DNA of 36,275 bases, taken from positions 1-36,275 of the forward strand of contig VYCS01000003.1 of NCBI GenBank assembly GCA_009843815.1, in the 5' to 3' direction. Below the pieces are notes generated by a model. It saw only the letters and a program-made list of their open reading frames with translations, was not told where the DNA came from and searched no databases. Shown here piece after piece: positions 8,314 to 17,425 of the stretch. The DNA is from Cenarchaeum sp. SB0675_bin_21 (GTDB lineage: Archaea > Thermoproteota > Nitrososphaeria > Nitrososphaerales > Nitrosopumilaceae). Position numbers and translations under genes: made by a program. Positions within the stretch are counted from its first letter, which is position 1. Every line of letters begins with the position of its first letter.

Positions 8314-8943
8314 TTGGAGATCATACAGGATAAAATTCTACATGGGACAACTACAGTTGGCATAAAGGCCGATGAAGGTGTGGTGCTATGCGCCGATATG
8401 CGAGCCAGCGCTGGATACTTTATCGCCAACAACAACACAATGAAGATACAAAAGATAGACCATCATGCCGGTCTCACATTGGCCGGCGGTGTAGCTGACG
8501 CTCAAAATATAGTAGACATCCTTCGGTATCACGCAAACTTACACCGTCTAACAAATAATATCCCCATACCAATCAGATCATTGGCCCGTCTTACATCCCT
8601 ACTGTTTCATAGAAATCGTGGATACCCGTTTATCGCGGATATTCTAGTGGGTGGATATGATAGTGACGGAGCTGCCTTATTCAATATCGACATGTTCGGC
8701 TCCGTAGAGGAGAAGTCATTTGTCACCACAGGAAGTGGTTCGCCGGTTGCCTATGGTGTTCTTGAGAACGAGTATACGGATAATTTGACCATACAAGATG
8801 CCAAAAGAGTTGCGTTGCAAGCAGTCAAGGCGGCCATAGTCAGGAATATCGGTACCGGAGATGGCATCAACATTGCCATTATAGATAAAGATGGATTCCG
8901 TCTACTAACCGAAGAACGGAAGAAGGCCATAATCAACCTCTAG
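8314..8943 (+). CDS. psmB: Proteasome beta subunit
   Basis: A 209-residue catalytic subunit of the 20S proteasome. An 11-residue propeptide (MEIIQDKILHG) is followed by the nucleophile Thr12 in TTTVG. Counting from that threonine, Asp17 (CADMR) and Lys33 (NTMKI) are where the family requires them, and the SGSPVAYG loop of the active site is also present. The start is TTG at 8314, with a GGTGA ribosome binding site (8304-8308) five bases before it. FttA follows seven bases after the stop, so the two are very probably cotranscribed. No alpha subunit is in the window. Confidence 0.95.
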   Translation: MEIIQDKILHGTTTVGIKADEGVVLCADMRASAGYFIANNNTMKIQKIDHHAGLTLAGGVADAQNIVDILRYHANLHRLTNNIPIPIRSLARLTSLLFHRNRGYPFIADILVGGYDSDGAALFNIDMFGSVEEKSFVTTGSGSPVAYGVLENEYTDNLTIQDAKRVALQAVKAAIVRNIGTGDGINIAIIDKDGFRLLTEERKKAIINL

Positions 8944-8950
8944 AGGTACA

Positions 8951-10879
8951 ATGTCCAAAAAGAGTGATAGGGATAATCCCAATCAAAACATAATTGCAAC
9001 CATACTTCAAAAGATACCACCGGGTTCCCAGATAACAAAGATTGAGTATGAAGGGCCCCGCATAGCCATATACACCACATCCCCAAAGTTCCTATTAGAG
9101 AGAAACAAGACATTATCGAATTTAGTAAGCACCATAAAGAAGAGAATAGTAGTACGGACAGACCAATCCATACGCAAGCCCGAAGCGGAGGCCAAAAAGC
9201 TTTTGACAAAACTTGTACCCAAAGATGCAAAACTGCAAGGTGCCTTCTTTGATGATACCATAGGCGAGGTAACCATAGAGGTTAAGCGTCCATGGCTCTT
9301 GCAGAAGAACCCAGAATTTTTACAGAATGATGTTGTAGAGCAGTTGGGGTGGCGTATCCGTGTGCGAAAAGCCACAACTACATCCTCATCTACCATTCAG
9401 ACCATAAACTATATGCTAAAAGTTTCGACGCAGGAACGCTCAAAGCAGCTCCGCCAGATTGGTGATGACATATTTCGGCCCAAGATAGCACCAAAGTCCG
9501 AAGTGTCGCTACTGACATTGGGCGGATTCGGACAGGTGGGCCGCTCGTGCATGTTGCTGACTACGCCTGAGAGTCGCATTCTGCTGGATTGTGGTGTCAA
9601 TCCTGGAGCCCGCACCGCCAGTGAGGCATACCCTCGTCTGGACTGGGCAAATATTGCACTATCAGATATAGATGCCGTGGTGATAGGGCATGCGCATCTG
9701 GATCATACTGGTTTTCTGCCGGTGTTGTGTAAATACGGGTATGGAGGTCCCATATACTGTACGGAACCCACACTCCCCATGATGAATCTTATACAGTTGG
9801 ATGCCATAAAGGTGGCTAGCGCGCAAGGTAGAATACCATTATACTCAGAGCGGGATGTAAAACAGGTGATGAAGCAGGCCATCACACTTTCGTATAATAT
9901 GGTTACCGACATATCACCAGATATAAAGTTGGTATTGGCCAATGCAGGCCACATATTGGGCTCGGCATTGTGCCACTTTCATATAGGTAATGGGGATCAT
10001 AACTTTGTATACTCAGGCGATATAAAATTTGGTAAGAGTATTCTGTTTGAGGCGGCAGACTGGCGCTTCCCCCGGGTGGAGACGCTGCTTATAGAGAGTA
10101 CATACGGTCTAAAGGAGGACATACAGCCCAATCGTCAAGAGGTGGAGTCGGCGTTCGTCAATGTGGTAAACCAGACTCTGGCCGATGGTGGCAAAGTACT
10201 CATACCCATACCCGCTGTGGGGCGTGCGCAAGAGATAATGATGGTAATTGATCATTACATGAAGGCCGGTAAGATGGTCGAGGCTCCGGTCTTTACGGAA
10301 GGCATGATATCTGAGGCATCAGCCATACATGAGTCATATCCAGAGTATTTGGCCCGAGAACTACGCCAAAAGATACTAGAGACGGATGATAACCCCTTTG
10401 ACTCAGAGTACTTTACCAATATAGAACATACTAGTTCTCGGGGCGAGGCCCTGCGTGAAGACTCACCGGGAATAGTTTTGGCCACATCAGGAATGTTGGA
10501 GGGCGGTCCTGTTCTGGAGTACTTTAAGAATATAGCTCCCCACAAACAGAACAAGATATTGTTTGTATCATATCAGGTGAACGGCACAATGGGTAGACGC
10601 GTTCTAGATGGCGCACACCAAGTCTCAATGTTGGGCAGAGGAGGAAAGGTTGAGGCTGTAACCATAAACGCAGGTATAGAGAAGTTGGATGGTTTCAGCG
10701 GCCACAGTGACTACAACCAACTAATGTCATTTGTACATAGGCTACGGCCAAAACTCAAGCGTGTATTAGTAAATCATGGTGAGAGGCGAAAGTCTGAAAA
10801 CCTGGCAGCGAACATTCGGCGCATGTATAGACTGCATGCGCACAACCCTCAGATACAAGAGGCAATAAAGTTATTTTAA
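8951..10879 (+). CDS. fttA: FttA/aCPSF1, KH-metallo-beta-lactamase termination nuclease
   Basis: A 642-residue archaeal CPSF-like protein that cleaves nascent RNA and terminates transcription, the archaeal relative of CPSF73. Residues 1-140 hold the two KH-type RNA-binding domains. The metallo-beta-lactamase core has HAHLDH at about 247-252, and the beta-CASP domain has SGDIKFG, ESTYG, PAVGRAQE, SGMLEGGP and the terminal SGHSDY and NHGE motifs. Length is normal. It follows psmB by seven bases and ends tail-to-tail with sepF, overlapping it by nine bases. The catalytic residues appear intact. Confidence 0.96.
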   Translation: MSKKSDRDNPNQNIIATILQKIPPGSQITKIEYEGPRIAIYTTSPKFLLERNKTLSNLVSTIKKRIVVRTDQSIRKPEAEAKKLLTKLVPKDAKLQGAFFDDTIGEVTIEVKRPWLLQKNPEFLQNDVVEQLGWRIRVRKATTTSSSTIQTINYMLKVSTQERSKQLRQIGDDIFRPKIAPKSEVSLLTLGGFGQVGRSCMLLTTPESRILLDCGVNPGARTASEAYPRLDWANIALSDIDAVVIGHAHLDHTGFLPVLCKYGYGGPIYCTEPTLPMMNLIQLDAIKVASAQGRIPLYSERDVKQVMKQAITLSYNMVTDISPDIKLVLANAGHILGSALCHFHIGNGDHNFVYSGDIKFGKSILFEAADWRFPRVETLLIESTYGLKEDIQPNRQEVESAFVNVVNQTLADGGKVLIPIPAVGRAQEIMMVIDHYMKAGKMVEAPVFTEGMISEASAIHESYPEYLARELRQKILETDDNPFDSEYFTNIEHTSSRGEALREDSPGIVLATSGMLEGGPVLEYFKNIAPHKQNKILFVSYQVNGTMGRRVLDGAHQVSMLGRGGKVEAVTINAGIEKLDGFSGHSDYNQLMSFVHRLRPKLKRVLVNHGERRKSENLAANIRRMYRLHAHNPQIQEAIKLF

Positions 10880-11146
10880 TCCGTATTCAGGCTTCCATAT
10901 ACGCACATCTTTGGGTGCAATTATAATTCTCTCATCACCTAGACGAGCAATCTCGGCATCCTCCTTCCTTGTAATTGCGTATAACTCTTCCACCATACTT
11001 CTCAGCTCCTGAACATCTTTCTGTGACATGGGCCCGACACGTATTATGAGAATCAGGCCGTTTTGGATATCCTTCTTTATGATGTCAATATCGGTATGAT
11101 CATGTACAGTAAAGGCTTTCAGATATAATGGTTTTGTTGGGGCCAT
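10871..11146 (-). CDS. sepF: SepF-like cell division protein
   Basis: A 91-residue single-domain SepF. In archaea that divide with FtsZ it anchors FtsZ to the membrane. The core pattern is clear: YLKAFTVHDHTDIDIIKKDI, then a hydrophobic strand GLILIIRVGPM, a long helix and the closing DERIIIAPKDVRIWK. The amphipathic N-terminal helix normally used for membrane binding is very short or missing here (MAPTKP...). The gene converges on fttA with a nine-base overlap. Most Nitrososphaerota divide with CdvABC, so the role here may differ. Confidence 0.85.
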   Translation of the reverse strand: MAPTKPLYLKAFTVHDHTDIDIIKKDIQNGLILIIRVGPMSQKDVQELRSMVEELYAITRKEDAEIARLGDERIIIAPKDVRIWKPEYGLK

Positions 11147-11254
11147 GGTATATTATAATTCTTGTGACAAAAAAATCTTGTGGATCGTTGTTGCCTAGAA
11201 AAATTAGACTATAGCACACAATACCACTACTGTGGGGCTACATTCACAAGATGG

Positions 11255-11263
11255 TTATAAATT
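11255..11263 (+). promoter_or_regulatory. TATA box fixing the start of glyA
   Basis: TTATAAATT lies 22 bases before ATG 11286. An in-frame ATG at 11232 is upstream of this box and cannot be in a transcript made from it, which decides for the shorter protein. Confidence 0.65.
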
Positions 11264-11285
11264 GGGAGAAAAAAACCATAATACC

Positions 11286-12599
11286 ATGTCTGTAAAAGAG
11301 TCGTATAGTGATATTTTTGAAAAACTAGAGAGGCATCATAAATGGTTCAACGAGTCTCTGCCCCTCATAGCCAGTGAGAATATACCCAGTCCGGCAGTGC
11401 GGGAGGTGTTGGTTTCAGACTTTGGAAATAGGTATGCCGAGGGGTGGCCCGGTGAGCGAGTTTATGCAGGGTGTACCTACATAGATGAGGTTGAAGTAAT
11501 CTGCATGCGGCTGGCCCAAAAGTTATACAATGCGGAGTTTGCTGATGTACGGCCACCATCCGGCGTACTGGCCAATCTAGCCATATATTCAGCGTTTGCG
11601 CGGCCACATGATATTATGATGGCGCCATCCATACCGGCCGGAGGGCACATCTCCCATGGTAAGCGCGAGCACGCAGGGACTGCAGGGTTGGTACATGGAC
11701 TTGATGTAGAGTTCTATTCCTTTGATGCCACACAGATGAATATTGATGTTGATAAGACAAAGCAGAAGGTACGACAGATGGTACAAGATGGCAGAACGCC
11801 CAAGATGGCCATGTTTGGCGGCTCACTCTTTCTGTTCCCTCATCCCGTAAAAGAGCTGGCAGACTTTCTAAAAGGGCATGATATTCACATAAACTATGAT
11901 GCAGCCCATGTGGCGGGCCTCATCGCCGGGGGTGTATTTCAAGACCCTCTAAGAGAGGGAGTAGACACCATGACCATGAGTACACACAAGACACTCTTTG
12001 GACCTCAGGGAGGGCTGATATTAGGGTTCGAGAGGCACATGGAGGATATAAAAAAATCTGTATTTCCGGGCACGACTAGCAGCCATCACATACATCACAT
12101 GGCAGCTAAGGCCGTTGCATTTGCTGAAATGTTAGAGTTTGGTGTGTCATACGCACAACAGGTGGTTGCAAACGCAAAAGCATTGGCAGAGTCTTTGAGC
12201 GATATGGGATTCAAGGTACTGGGCGAAGATAACGGATTTACCAAGTCGCACCAGGTAGCAGTCAACGTTTTGGATTATTCGGACGGGGGCAATGTGGAGG
12301 CGGACTTGGAGAAGGCCAACATTATAGTGAATCGACAGTTGATACCTGGTGATATAAAGGCGGGTCGAAACTACTTTCATCCGGGCGGTATACGTCTAGG
12401 TGTTTCTGAAATTACAAGGTTAGGTATGAAGGAATCTGCCATGAAGGAGGTGGCCAATTATATCAAACAGGTAATAATAGACAAAAAGAATGCCGATACA
12501 ATAAAGGATAGTGTTAGGTTATTCCGGCAGGACTACCAAAATGTACAGTATTGTTTTGATGGGAAGCTTGGCGCCTACGAGTACATCAAACTGCGATGA
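11286..12599 (+). CDS. glyA: Serine hydroxymethyltransferase
   Basis: A 437-residue PLP enzyme interconverting serine and glycine with transfer of a one-carbon unit to a pterin. Recognisable parts are ESLPLIASENIPSPAVRE at the N-terminus, NRYAEGWPGERVYAG, the PLP-contact AHVAGLIAGG and the Schiff-base lysine in TMSTHKTLFGPQGG (near residue 237). The start at ATG 11286 matches the usual N-terminus and the TATA box. Archaeal forms use a tetrahydromethanopterin-type or tetrahydrofolate carrier; the sequence alone does not tell which. It stands alone. Confidence 0.95.
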   Translation: MSVKESYSDIFEKLERHHKWFNESLPLIASENIPSPAVREVLVSDFGNRYAEGWPGERVYAGCTYIDEVEVICMRLAQKLYNAEFADVRPPSGVLANLAIYSAFARPHDIMMAPSIPAGGHISHGKREHAGTAGLVHGLDVEFYSFDATQMNIDVDKTKQKVRQMVQDGRTPKMAMFGGSLFLFPHPVKELADFLKGHDIHINYDAAHVAGLIAGGVFQDPLREGVDTMTMSTHKTLFGPQGGLILGFERHMEDIKKSVFPGTTSSHHIHHMAAKAVAFAEMLEFGVSYAQQVVANAKALAESLSDMGFKVLGEDNGFTKSHQVAVNVLDYSDGGNVEADLEKANIIVNRQLIPGDIKAGRNYFHPGGIRLGVSEITRLGMKESAMKEVANYIKQVIIDKKNADTIKDSVRLFRQDYQNVQYCFDGKLGAYEYIKLR

Positions 12600-12689
12600 T
12601 TATACTATAATGATTGGTTCTCTTATAGATGATATATTATATGCAAATTATACACCATAAAGTCGCTTTACTCTTAAATGCCACACGCC

Positions 12690-12706
12690 TCTAATTACAA
12701 ATTAGA
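12690..12706. repeat. AT-rich hairpin in the gap after glyA
   Basis: TCTAATT, ACA, AATTAGA is a 7-bp perfect stem with a three-base loop, lying in the 227-base gap between the convergent glyA and polD large-subunit genes. It may help end transcription from either side. No other feature is seen in the gap. Confidence 0.35.
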
Positions 12707-12826
12707 ATATTCATTTGACTGTACCTTTTGTATATGCATCGCCGCTCTGAATTTCTATATTATTTGTTATTCTCAGGACTTGCTGGCTAACACCCAAACT
12801 TGTGTGAGAGAAACCCTGATTGCACA

Positions 12827-15800
12827 TCACGTGTAGTCGGTCAATAACATCTGTTCTCCACTACCTTTTCCAAATACCAGTTCAATCTCTTCGGATAAGG
12901 CACGTACACGATCCTTCTGATATTCGCCCACATCATACTTTGACACCAGCCTTTGAGTTATTTGGAGATATTTTGACACGGATGCTCGAGATATTGTAGG
13001 TATGGGGACTTTGCCGCAGGTGCACCGCCCGGTCAGTGGTGGACGACGAAACTTCCCATTACAGGATGTGCATCTGAATGTTTGCCTGGCGTACGCCCGC
13101 AAGTTTCCCATTATATCTGGTACAAGGTGGGTATTTATCACATTATTTACTGTCTCGGGCGTGTCCACAGCGTCTATCAGGTTGGCGTTTTTAATCTGCA
13201 TATCCAACTTGTCCAACATAGAACCAAGTGTAGAGTAGGCGCTCTGGGACCGTGATGTAACCAAAGTCGATGTATCATGTGTAAACAGATAATCAGAGAA
13301 TTGTTTTGGTGTGTCAAGACGATCACGGGCCAGCTCTATACTCGTGATGTCAGCAGCCTTCTTCTTCATCAACGTATCCTCAAAGAATTGTATGGAGTAA
13401 GCATCACAGACCTCCAGATTATGAGCTTGAGATGGAGATTCGTGGGGAAGAACCGTGGGTTGTATCAGTAGGGGCGCATCCATCAGGCCGCCAATTTTGT
13501 CGGAGAGGAATTTTTTAGAAAAGTTCAACAGGGCATCCAGTAATAATATGACTGAATCTGCATCACCATCAGCATCTCGACGTTTGGCTGCATGCCAGTT
13601 TGGGGTTGCAAAGCAGACCTGCGTGTTGGTAAACCCGATTATGCGGCCTGCCACTCCGACTGAGGTATGGGGAGCTAAACCTGCCACAAGATGACCCACC
13701 AGATCATCGATGGATTGTACATTGTAGAACCGCTCTTTATTATAGAATTTGGATAATAGATCGTCCACATATGCCGCTGCCTGCGCAAAGTATCTACCGC
13801 ATTCAGCTGGGAGTATAATGTCTTGTATGAATAACTCTACTGTTTGGTCTTTATCTATAAGTGGTCTTCCATGCATGTCATGTGTATAGCCCAATCTTTT
13901 GAGGGACTCAAGGGAGGTGCTAATCCAAGAGGGTTTAAAGTGGGTTAGTGTGACGTTGGTGGCATCAAAGCGAACCGTGCCATCTTTGAATACAGTTAGA
14001 TTGTGGGCTTGTCGTAGCAGTCCTTTCTCTAATGGTTCAGGTACCTTATCATAACTTATCAAAGATTCGACGCCTTTGAAGGGTTCATGTGCACGATATT
14101 TTATACGAGCCTGTGCTCTAACAAGTTCAGACTTTAATGGAAATTCACGTCTTTGGTGCGCATATGTGTCCTTGTGACATTTAGGGCACGTTAAGTCATC
14201 TGAGAATATCTTACACCATTTACACCATCTCTTAGTGCCGGTGTCACTGTTACACTGGCGACAGACCAGACCTAGTGAAGTCTCACCGCAGTCTACGCAT
14301 CCGCGCAACATTATATCAGTGAGGAAGGGTTCGGTGCGGGAGGCTTTTATTATGTCTCGAGTAGGACCCCCGTCATTATTTATGGGAAAGAGGGAATGTA
14401 TAGGTGGGTTCATGGTACGGGGCGCAGCCTTTTCGGGACGGCCAATTCGTACCCCTATAGATATTGAAGATTTGGGGCGCAGTGTTATTCCCGAGGCTTG
14501 ACTTAGCGCCAATATTGGCGGTACATCAAGTGCGGGCCGCTTATTTAGTACAATTGTTCTGAATAGTTTGGCCTCATCTCCCGTCAATATTGCCAAACCA
14601 CTCTGCATAACATGTGGAACGCCCAACTTTTCTAGTACTCTTTTGGCTTTACTACCATATGTTATAGAGTTATCATCTGAACTTTCGGGCTCTAACAATA
14701 GTTGTAGCTCGTTACTGGATAAAAGATCCCAAAAGTACAGATATTTGGGGTGTAAGGGCACAGATAGTTTAGCGGATATGTCTAGCGCCTCTGAGAGTGT
14801 GGGGGTGTTGTCCAGTACTACCTGTTGTTGTGCCGCCTCTCTACTCCAAAACTCCTCGACATATCCGGAAGGTACCAGTGTAGAGTTGTTCTCTAAAAAG
14901 TCACCGAATGGTATTAGTATATCGCCTAGATGTAGTATTCGGTGTACACTGTTTTTTAATGTCAGGGCATGTTGCGCATCTGTGATTTTAACAACGTCCC
15001 CGTTATGTAACATGACAGTTGGAGTCTCTATAGAGTCAACAAAGGCAATAGTTGCGCCTTTACCGGGTATGTTGGTCTTTATCTGCGTGCCGGCTACAAT
15101 GGTATACTCTAGTAACTCTGCCACGGCGGGATGAAGGCCCACAGTTGCGAATCCGGTATTGCACGCGCGTCCATATCTTAGACGGAAACCTCCTATCTTT
15201 CCGGCAGTGGATAGTACCGAACGTCCTGTAATCACACCCCGCATGCGTTTTGTCGAGTCGTCTTCTGCGTCTTGTGACTTTTTTGCGCCTTCTATCTCCT
15301 CAAGCCACTCCCAGCCTTTTAGTTTGTACATCTCTACACGTTTGCGCAGTTTCTTTGCCCTGCCTATCAGGCCATCATTGAGTACACGGAGGGCACCTCC
15401 CCGAACCCGGTCCGTCTTTATCCGGTGCATATTTCTGTGGTTTACGACCTCTACGTTGTCTGTATCCACTCCGGCCAACTCGACAGGCAAGTTTGAGATA
15501 ACATGTATGATATCCTCATCTATAACATTATACTGAAAGTTGCCAGCATCCCTCTCGTATATCCTCAACTCCTCTACAAAACGGCCAGTCTCATCATCAC
15601 CAAAAGAGTTTGCCTTGTACTTGTCGAGTCCGGCAATTGTTCTGGCATGGTCTGCAATCAACATTGTAACTGCAGACTCGGTACCGCCTGCAGACCTCAT
15701 GGGGCCAGCAATTGAGACGGACAGATACTTTGTCCCATCCCTATTCTCCTTTATGTCAACACTGCTTATACCTTGTAGTGGTGCTATTGTAACCCCTTCA

Positions 15801-16156
15801 GTAACAATTGCCAATCCTACACGAACAGCCATATCAAGACGCTCTTCTAATGATACATTAGGTGGTAGAAATTCACCCTTTACAATACGACTGGCCATCT
15901 CCAAAGCAGACATCTCTTTGTTCGTCTTGGCTAGCATATCTCGAAGTGTCTCTGCAATGTCAACATCGTGCATTTTTGCAACGCGGTCGGATAGGTCAAA
16001 GGCCACCTTTGGTTCGACCATATAAGATACATCAAATTTTGTAGATTTAGCGTCGGCTGCCACTTTATAAGTACTGGTAGTATAGTCTACCAATGAATGG
16101 TAGTACAGCCTATACTCATTAGGCATGGGTATGTCATCTAGTGGTGTGTTAGGCAA
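12827..16156 (-). CDS. polC: DNA polymerase D large (catalytic) subunit, DP2
   Basis: An 1109-residue catalytic subunit of archaeal replicative polymerase D. The active-site stretch KRRDADGDADSVILLLDALL (about residues 858-877) holds the DxDGDxD-type aspartates. Zinc-binding clusters occur at about 618-660 (CVDCGETSLGLVCRQC, WCKWC, CPKC) and near the C-terminus (CTSC ... CTCGK, about 1045). The MDAPLL segment after the active site is also typical. The length is that of an intein-free protein; no splicing blocks interrupt the active site. It starts two bases after the GGGP synthase stop, so the two form an operon. Its partner DP1 is encoded at 20217-21629. Confidence 0.97.
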   Translation of the reverse strand: MPNTPLDDIPMPNEYRLYYHSLVDYTTSTYKVAADAKSTKFDVSYMVEPKVAFDLSDRVAKMHDVDIAETLRDMLAKTNKEMSALEMASRIVKGEFLPPNVSLEERLDMAVRVGLAIVTEGVTIAPLQGISSVDIKENRDGTKYLSVSIAGPMRSAGGTESAVTMLIADHARTIAGLDKYKANSFGDDETGRFVEELRIYERDAGNFQYNVIDEDIIHVISNLPVELAGVDTDNVEVVNHRNMHRIKTDRVRGGALRVLNDGLIGRAKKLRKRVEMYKLKGWEWLEEIEGAKKSQDAEDDSTKRMRGVITGRSVLSTAGKIGGFRLRYGRACNTGFATVGLHPAVAELLEYTIVAGTQIKTNIPGKGATIAFVDSIETPTVMLHNGDVVKITDAQHALTLKNSVHRILHLGDILIPFGDFLENNSTLVPSGYVEEFWSREAAQQQVVLDNTPTLSEALDISAKLSVPLHPKYLYFWDLLSSNELQLLLEPESSDDNSITYGSKAKRVLEKLGVPHVMQSGLAILTGDEAKLFRTIVLNKRPALDVPPILALSQASGITLRPKSSISIGVRIGRPEKAAPRTMNPPIHSLFPINNDGGPTRDIIKASRTEPFLTDIMLRGCVDCGETSLGLVCRQCNSDTGTKRWCKWCKIFSDDLTCPKCHKDTYAHQRREFPLKSELVRAQARIKYRAHEPFKGVESLISYDKVPEPLEKGLLRQAHNLTVFKDGTVRFDATNVTLTHFKPSWISTSLESLKRLGYTHDMHGRPLIDKDQTVELFIQDIILPAECGRYFAQAAAYVDDLLSKFYNKERFYNVQSIDDLVGHLVAGLAPHTSVGVAGRIIGFTNTQVCFATPNWHAAKRRDADGDADSVILLLDALLNFSKKFLSDKIGGLMDAPLLIQPTVLPHESPSQAHNLEVCDAYSIQFFEDTLMKKKAADITSIELARDRLDTPKQFSDYLFTHDTSTLVTSRSQSAYSTLGSMLDKLDMQIKNANLIDAVDTPETVNNVINTHLVPDIMGNLRAYARQTFRCTSCNGKFRRPPLTGRCTCGKVPIPTISRASVSKYLQITQRLVSKYDVGEYQKDRVRALSEEIELVFGKGSGEQMLLTDYT

Positions 16157-16158
16157 TT

Positions 16159-16905
16159 TTAGACTGATATAACCGCCTGTGCCATCTCTGAAAGTTTGTG
16201 CTGATTCTCCTTCTGCTCAAAGAGGGTGCCTATAACAAGTGCATTGGCTCCGGCCTCCACCAAATCTTTGGCGGTCTGTGTGTCGGCTATGCCACCTCCC
16301 ACAATCAAGAATCCATCAAAGGCCTTACGAACGGCTCGTACCATCTCCGGAGTGATGGCCCTCTTTGAGCCTGAACCAGCCTCTAGATACACAAATCGCA
16401 TGCCAAAGAATCTGGCCGCCAATGAATATGCAGCGGCTATCTTTGGTTTATCAAAGGGTATGCCACGAGCAGACCCTACAAACCAGGCAGATGTTCCATC
16501 GCCTATGACCAAGTATGCTGTAGGGAGTGGTTCTATACCAAATTTTAGAATATTTGGGGCGCCCAGCGCCTGAGCCTGAGTAATATAGTAGGGATTCTCA
16601 GAGTTTAAAAGGGAACTAAATAGTATTGCGTCCGCATCTGGAACTATTCCTGTAATGTTGCCGGGAAATAACACAACAGGTATCTGAATGTTTTGTTTTA
16701 CACTTTTAACCACGCCGGCCATCTCAAATGAGTTTGTAGCTGATGAGCCGCCCACCAGTATCACCGAAGCTCCTGCTCGCTCGGCTGCAGCTGCTCGCTC
16801 GGCTGCTTCAGCCTCACTGGAGTCTTCTGAGTCTAAAAGAACAAAGAGTAGTGCTCTTTTGGTTTTCAGCTCTTCATTGAGATACTTTTCTATCGACTTC
16901 ATCAT
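16159..16905 (-). CDS. Geranylgeranylglyceryl phosphate synthase
   Basis: A 248-residue TIM-barrel prenyltransferase joining geranylgeranyl diphosphate to sn-glycerol-1-phosphate, the first ether bond of archaeal lipids. Phosphate-binding motifs include VGGSSATNS, FPGNITGIVPDADA, YLEAGSGS and VGGGIADTQTA, and GANALVIGTLFE closes the barrel. It is a group II type by these motifs. The helix with AEAAERAAAAERAG is encoded by an 18-base unit present twice. It is the first gene of the operon with polC. The close pairing of a lipid gene with a polymerase gene need not be functional. Confidence 0.93.
   Translation of the reverse strand: MMKSIEKYLNEELKTKRALLFVLLDSEDSSEAEAAERAAAAERAGASVILVGGSSATNSFEMAGVVKSVKQNIQIPVVLFPGNITGIVPDADAILFSSLLNSENPYYITQAQALGAPNILKFGIEPLPTAYLVIGDGTSAWFVGSARGIPFDKPKIAAAYSLAARFFGMRFVYLEAGSGSKRAITPEMVRAVRKAFDGFLIVGGGIADTQTAKDLVEAGANALVIGTLFEQKENQHKLSEMAQAVISV
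16773..16808. repeat. Two tandem 18-base units inside the GGGP synthase gene
   Basis: CTGCTCGCTCGGCTGCAG is followed directly by a copy matching 16 of 18 bases. It is in frame and codes for a duplicated Ala/Glu/Arg helix turn, so copy-number change would lengthen or shorten a helix without a frameshift. Confidence 0.7.
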
Positions 16906-16970
16906 ACCACAAGATAAGATGTACCCTTTAAAGTCTTTAATAGTTGTATATACAATATTGTATAGTAAAT

Positions 16971-17315
16971 ATGGTCTCTGATGAATACAGTTTTAATAAG
17001 ATATTGAACAAAATTATAGAAAAATCATCATTTACAAAAAGAAATGTTGAGATAATGTTAAGTAAAAGCCATCGACAGTTACAGATAAGCAGTGGCGCAT
17101 ACTATAGACAAAAGAGTCAGATAAAGCAAAAGACCGAGTCAATCATATACTCACTGGTGTTACTGCAGGCGTTAAATATGCTCTCAAAAGAGAGTTTATA
17201 TAGTATGGAGCAAATGTCCGAGAGTGTGAGTGTGATATTAGACAGTGATGTTAGTGAGGAGAGTGATATCATGCGTCTTTTGGATGAGATTGTAAAGAGG
17301 AGTGTTGTGATGTGA
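16971..17315 (+). CDS. Conserved-looking 114-residue protein of unknown function
   Basis: An all-helical, charged protein beginning MVSDEYSFNKILNKIIEKSS. The middle (RNVEIMLSKSHRQLQISSGAYYRQ) resembles a DNA-binding helical region, and the C-terminal half is a long acidic helix. No signal peptide or membrane segment is visible. The start at ATG 16971 is preferred to an in-frame ATG at 16944 because the intervening residues (MYIQYCIVN) look like translated promoter sequence. It lies divergent to GGGP synthase with 65 bases between starts. Function is not recognised. Confidence 0.55.
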   Translation: MVSDEYSFNKILNKIIEKSSFTKRNVEIMLSKSHRQLQISSGAYYRQKSQIKQKTESIIYSLVLLQALNMLSKESLYSMEQMSESVSVILDSDVSEESDIMRLLDEIVKRSVVM

Positions 17316-17419
17316 TTAACGTACGCCTGTGTTGTGATATATGAGGGGTTTGGAGAGGGGGATGTATAACTGTGATAATGTATGTTGTGATATTTGTTTA
17401 TATTGTGAGTGATTGTGAT
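17306..17419 (+). promoter_or_regulatory. Cluster of six TGTGAT motifs
   Basis: TGTGAT occurs at 17306, 17311, 17333, 17371, 17386 and 17414, all on the same strand, ending seven bases before the ATG of the membrane winged-helix gene. The region is strongly G+T-rich on this strand. It may be an operator array, possibly for the downstream regulator itself. Confidence 0.4.
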
Positions 17420-17425
17420 TAAGGT

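Noticed and set aside
13000-16050. Several long plus-strand frames opposite the PolD large subunit
   Set aside because: The PolD frame carries catalytic and zinc motifs throughout, so the opposite frames are shadows.
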